DNA of 16,089 nucleotides. Source: Nanobdellota archaeon (GTDB lineage: Archaea > Nanobdellota > Nanobdellia > Pacearchaeales > GW2011-AR1). The position numbers were made by a program, and so were the translations under genes. This document shows, piece by piece, positions 13,620-16,089 of this stretch; position 1 is the first letter of the stretch; the number at the start of each line of letters is the position of its first letter. The stretch spans positions 1 through 16,089 of the forward strand of contig JAUYIO010000095.1 in assembly GCA_030688225.1 (NCBI GenBank). Direction: 5' to 3'. The notes below the pieces were generated by a model. It did not search any database and was not told the origin of the DNA. It saw only the letters and a program-made list of their open reading frames with translations.

Positions 13620-13759
13620 TTTATCCATAATAATACTTTAAATATTTCGGTAAAAAAGAAAAAATAGACTCGTTACTTCATAACTCTTTTTTCAATAACA
13701 AATTAAATTAATTTCACGAACAAAGTGGGTGCTATTATTAAAGAACCACATAGATAAAA

Positions 13760-14953
13760 CTATTCCTCTGGTACCAAAGCAAAAAAACTATAATTTTTTA
13801 TCTTTGCCAATTTTTTAACTTCCTCAAGTTTAACAGCAGAAATATCTTTCTCAAATTCATAAAAATCTTCTGCATTCCCGTGAATTTCCGATAAAAGCAG
13901 ATTAATCATTTGGGTTTGAGAATCCTCCATAGAGATATGATAATTTCCTATAAGTTGTTCTTTAACTTGTTTTAATTCTTTTTCATTTAACTCTTTTGAA
14001 ACTTTTTCAAATTCTTCAAGGATTATTTTTTTTACATGTTCAACATTTTCCTTAGTTGTTCCAACCCAAATAAGATTGTATGCAAAATTCTTGTTGACAT
14101 CAGCTTCGCCTTTTACAGCATAGGCAAGATTCCTTTTTTCTCTTATTTCCTTAAACAACCTTGAAGACATTCCTCCTGCCATTAAACAATTCAAAACATA
14201 AGAAGCATAATTTTTTTCCCTTGCGACAGGCACATGATGTGCAAGAATCAAATTAGCCTGGTCAATACCTTTTCTTTTTTCAATTCGTGTTTCATTTTTT
14301 AACTTAATCTCAAATTCAGGAACTTTTCCTTTTCCCTCTCCAAAATTCTTCTCTGCAAATTCTACAAGTTTGTCAAAATCAGTGTTTCCTACAACACAGA
14401 GAACCATATTATTTGGTTGATAAACTCTCTTAAATTTATCAACAATTTCCTTTCTTCCGACAGAATTAAGAGTTTCTTGAGAACCAATCAATGGAATTCC
14501 AAAAGGTTTTTCATAAAGATAATTTTTTATCTCATCAAAAACATATGCAGAAGGTATGTCTCTTCTCATTTTAATTTCTTCAAAAATAACTTTTCTTTCT
14601 TTTTCTATTTCTTTTTCGTCAAACAAAGGATTTTTTACCATGTCTCCCAAAACATTAAGGGCAACATCAATGTGTTTTGACGGCATCTTGCACCAATAAG
14701 CAGTAATTTCCTCGTCAGTAAACCCGTTTAAAACACCACCGTTCTTTTCTATTTCCTCTGCAATTTTTTCTGCATTTCTCGTGGAAGTTCCTTTGTAAAG
14801 TAGATGTTCTATGAAATGAGAAATTCCTTTCTCTCCTTCAGATTCATTAATTCCTCCATTCCTAACAGCAAAAGCAACACTAACAACAGGCAAATCTCTC
14901 TTCTCAAACAAAATAGTCATTCCGTTCTTCAATATTTTTTTCTGTAAATTCAT
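13760..14953 (-). CDS. M16-family zinc metallopeptidase (processing peptidase-like)
   Basis: The 397-residue protein has the inverted zinc motif HFIEH (residues 46-50) with a downstream glutamate at about 125-126 (IFEEIKMRR), giving the H-x-x-E-H-(x)~75-E site of M16. It also has the family's substrate-binding LFKEIREKRNLAYAV in the C-terminal half, so both halves of an M16B-type subunit (about 400 residues) are present. Enzymes of this family cut short peptides or processed segments, usually as dimers enclosing the substrate. There is no signal peptide, so it probably acts in the cytoplasm. Unlike most genes here it has no TATA-like box at 21-30 bases; the nearest is about 70-80 bases away and a short upstream ORF lies between. 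The substrate is unknown. Confidence 0.9.
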   Translation of the reverse strand: MNLQKKILKNGMTILFEKRDLPVVSVAFAVRNGGINESEGEKGISHFIEHLLYKGTSTRNAEKIAEEIEKNGGVLNGFTDEEITAYWCKMPSKHIDVALNVLGDMVKNPLFDEKEIEKERKVIFEEIKMRRDIPSAYVFDEIKNYLYEKPFGIPLIGSQETLNSVGRKEIVDKFKRVYQPNNMVLCVVGNTDFDKLVEFAEKNFGEGKGKVPEFEIKLKNETRIEKRKGIDQANLILAHHVPVAREKNYASYVLNCLMAGGMSSRLFKEIREKRNLAYAVKGEADVNKNFAYNLIWVGTTKENVEHVKKIILEEFEKVSKELNEKELKQVKEQLIGNYHISMEDSQTQMINLLLSEIHGNAEDFYEFEKDISAVKLEEVKKLAKIKNYSFFALVPEE

Positions 14954-14954
14954 T

Positions 14955-14990
14955 TCAAAAATTTCCCTGCTTTTGCATTTGTAAATTCAT
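14955..14990 (-). promoter_or_regulatory. Short upstream ORF (11 residues) before the M16 gene
   Basis: An ATG at 14990 opens 11 codons (MNLQMQKQGNF) ending in TGA one base before the M16 ATG. The first 11 bases, ATGAATTTACA, repeat exactly at the M16 start, so both begin MNLQ. A coupling or attenuation role, or a small duplication of the start, would explain this. It is not proven to be translated. Confidence 0.35.
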
Positions 14991-15021
14991 TTTAGATTTT
15001 AATTGTATTATCTCGTCCCAG

Positions 15022-15036
15022 ATTTATATAAATTTA
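15022..15036 (-). promoter_or_regulatory. TATA-like promoter upstream of the M16 gene
   Basis: A run containing TTTATATAAATT lies 69-83 bases before the M16 ATG and about 32-46 before the upstream ORF, predicting a leader of roughly 50 bases, unlike the leaderless genes around it. Confidence 0.4.
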
Positions 15037-15040
15037 TCTG

Positions 15041-15289
15041 TTAAAAAATCCAGAAATAGACTGTTGCAATCACTGCAAGAACAACTACTGCAACAATAAC
15101 CCAAATCCACCACTTTGATTTTTCTTCATTAGGTTGCTCTGTCATTTGCTGGTTTGCAGGTTGATTAGGCATTGTTTGTGGAGACATTGGATTTGTTGTC
15201 CTAGCAGGCATTGGTTTCTGAATATTATTTTTCTGAACAGGCTTTGTTTGTTGTTCCATATTCGGTTGCGCAGGTGGTGTTTGTGCCAT
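15041..15289 (-). CDS. Pro/Gln-rich tail-anchored membrane protein
   Basis: The start is placed at ATG 15289 (82 residues) because a TATA-like box (15311-15319) lies 22-30 bases upstream; a longer frame from 15334 would contain that box. Residues 1 to about 56 are disordered and rich in Pro, Gln, Asn, Met and Thr (AQTPPAQPNMEQQTKPVQ). Then KSKWWIWVIVAVVVLAVIATVYFWIF forms one membrane helix at the very C-terminus, so it is a tail-anchored protein with its body on one side. Such low-complexity tails occur in many archaeal surface or membrane-tethered proteins. Function unknown. Confidence 0.72.
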   Translation of the reverse strand: MAQTPPAQPNMEQQTKPVQKNNIQKPMPARTTNPMSPQTMPNQPANQQMTEQPNEEKSKWWIWVIVAVVVLAVIATVYFWIF

Positions 15290-15310
15290 ATATTTTAAAC
15301 TGAAATAGAT

Positions 15311-15319
15311 ATTATAAAG
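15311..15319 (-). promoter_or_regulatory. TATA-like promoter of the tail-anchored protein
   Basis: Minus-strand CTTTATAAT lies 22-30 bases before ATG 15289 and decides the start. Confidence 0.5.
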
Positions 15320-15404
15320 TTTATTGTTTTTCAAATACGGAAATTATTTAAATTCATTTACAAATTAACATATGTTAAGAAAATTACAGAATATATTTTA
15401 AAGA

Positions 15405-15414
15405 ATATATAAAG
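15405..15414 (+). promoter_or_regulatory. TATA-like promoter of the B12-binding gene
   Basis: ATATATAAAG lies 29-38 bases before ATG 15443, predicting a leader of about 10 bases. Confidence 0.4.
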
Positions 15415-15442
15415 ATAAAAAGGGAGAAATAAAAAAAAGAAT

Positions 15443-16015
15443 ATGGTAAAGGTCCTGTTTGTTCACAAAACTCATCCTATTGAACCCCTTGGTATAGGGT
15501 ATCTTTCTAGTTCTATTGCAAGAGAGGGACATGAAACCCAATTAATATTAACATCCTCTGATTTAGAAAAAGCTGTTGAGGAAGTTTCAGAAAAAATCCA
15601 AGAATACAAACCAGAAGTTCTTGCACAAAGTATTATTTTTGGAAGTCATGGATATGCAATAGAATTAAATAAAAAAGTAAGAGAAAAACACCCAAACCTT
15701 ATATCCATCCTTGGAGGCCCTGCAGCAACATTCACTCCAATAATTATAGAAAGAGGCTTTGATGCAATTTGTCGTTATGAAGGAGAATATCCTTTTCTTG
15801 AATTTTGCAATGCGCTAGAAAATGGAGATGATGTCGGAAACATTCCAAATCTTTGGGTAAAACCAAATCCAAACAAAGCAGCCAAAAGAATGCTTTTGGA
15901 ATTTTCTTTTTACATTACTGAATTAAAAGAAGAAGAATTGACAATTGAAACTGAAAAAAGACACCATTACTCGAAAGAATACATAATTTTAACACAAGAT
16001 TTTTATTTGAACTGA
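15443..16015 (+). CDS. B12-binding domain protein, radical-SAM half missing (probably truncated)
   Basis: Residues 1-140 match the cobalamin-binding N-terminal domain of B12-dependent radical SAM proteins: an N-terminal strand then PLGIGYLSSSIAREGHE (compare 'PPLGLaYLAa'), SILGGPAATFTP (88-99), and GFDAICRYEGEYPFLEFCNALENGDDVGNIPNLWVK. In the family this is followed by a linker and a radical SAM domain with CxxxCxxC, about 300 more residues. Here the sequence after residue 141 changes to a Glu/Lys-rich tail and stops at 190, with no CxxxCxxC in any plus-strand frame before the window ends. Two hairpins lie in this tail. It is either a remnant cut by a rearrangement near 15870 or an unusual stand-alone domain. 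Confidence 0.65.
   Translation: MVKVLFVHKTHPIEPLGIGYLSSSIAREGHETQLILTSSDLEKAVEEVSEKIQEYKPEVLAQSIIFGSHGYAIELNKKVREKHPNLISILGGPAATFTPIIIERGFDAICRYEGEYPFLEFCNALENGDDVGNIPNLWVKPNPNKAAKRMLLEFSFYITELKEEELTIETEKRHHYSKEYIILTQDFYLN
15882..15899 (+). terminator. Perfect 7-bp hairpin followed by T-rich run
   Basis: CCAAAAG-AATG-CTTTTGG is a perfect stem with a four-base loop, followed by ATTTTCTTTTT. It sits just where the B12 protein loses family similarity, so it may belong to sequence brought in by the rearrangement or act as a terminator. Confidence 0.3.
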
Positions 16016-16036
16016 CCATTTTTGTTTTGTCAGTTC
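16009..16036 (+). terminator. 8-bp inverted repeat over the stop codon of the B12 gene
   Basis: GAACTGAC (16009-16016) and GTCAGTTC (16029-16036) pair perfectly around a T-rich 12-base loop. The stem includes the gene's TGA. A terminator or an element end is possible. Confidence 0.35.
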
Positions 16037-16089
16037 GAGTATTTCAACAAAATGGAATCTTTCGGTTAACTCAAGATAAATTCCGTTGA

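Noticed and set aside
15290..15334. Longer N-terminus for the tail-anchored protein (MKNNKLYNIYFSLKY...)
   Set aside because: This stretch contains the TATA-like box that fits a start at 15289.
15989..16087. Minus-strand frame of 32 codons entering from the right edge (ends LTKQKWSVQIKILC)
   Set aside because: Too short to judge, overlaps the end of the B12 gene and the inverted repeat, and the opposite strand is also open there.

Overview
The window looks like a piece of a small-genome archaeon, most likely a DPANN lineage of the Pacearchaeota/Woesearchaeota type. The DNA is very AT-rich and genes are packed tightly. Most first genes have an A/T-rich TATA-like box about 21-31 bases before the start codon, the pattern of leaderless archaeal transcripts. 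The gene content is also archaeal: Hef-type helicase, XPF/ERCC4 nuclease, PRC-barrel protein, archaeal-type cytidylate kinase, FlaI/GspE-like secretion ATPase. The lineage is inferred from gene style, not from a marker gene. No rRNA, tRNA, CRISPR array or transposase gene was seen.

Layout. Bases 1-687 (minus) hold the N-terminal part of a secretion/pilus ATPase. It is divergent from two small coiled-coil genes (765-1611). A convergent spacer with a hairpin follows, then a minus-strand block of membrane proteins: two paralogous five-helix proteins (1771-2337, 2382-2861), a two-helix protein (2884-3201) and a PRC-barrel protein (3202-3480). A 250-base spacer carries a divergent promoter and a candidate structured leader, ahead of an M50-like membrane protein without the protease motif (3734-4390). 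Next is a two-gene minus-strand operon of Cys-rich secreted or membrane-anchored proteins (4394-7188).

The central plus-strand operon (7270-10032) encodes a Hef-type helicase, a cytidylate kinase-like P-loop protein and an ERCC4 nuclease with an HhH domain. In effect the helicase and nuclease halves of euryarchaeal Hef are separate genes with a kinase gene between them. To its right are a small unknown protein, an arginase/agmatinase-family enzyme, a 2H phosphoesterase, a second large Cys-rich surface protein paralogous to 5350-7188, an M16 zinc peptidase, a Pro/Gln-rich tail-anchored protein, and a B12-binding domain protein that lacks its expected radical-SAM half.

Themes. One is the cell surface: secretion ATPase, Cys-rich surface proteins sharing modules, several membrane proteins. 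The other is DNA repair at forks or lesions (split Hef). The most unusual features are two genes (M50-like, M16) that break the leaderless pattern. Both have an upstream ORF that begins with nearly the same codons as the gene and ends at its start codon, and one of them also has a strong Shine-Dalgarno sequence and a GC-richer, foldable leader.
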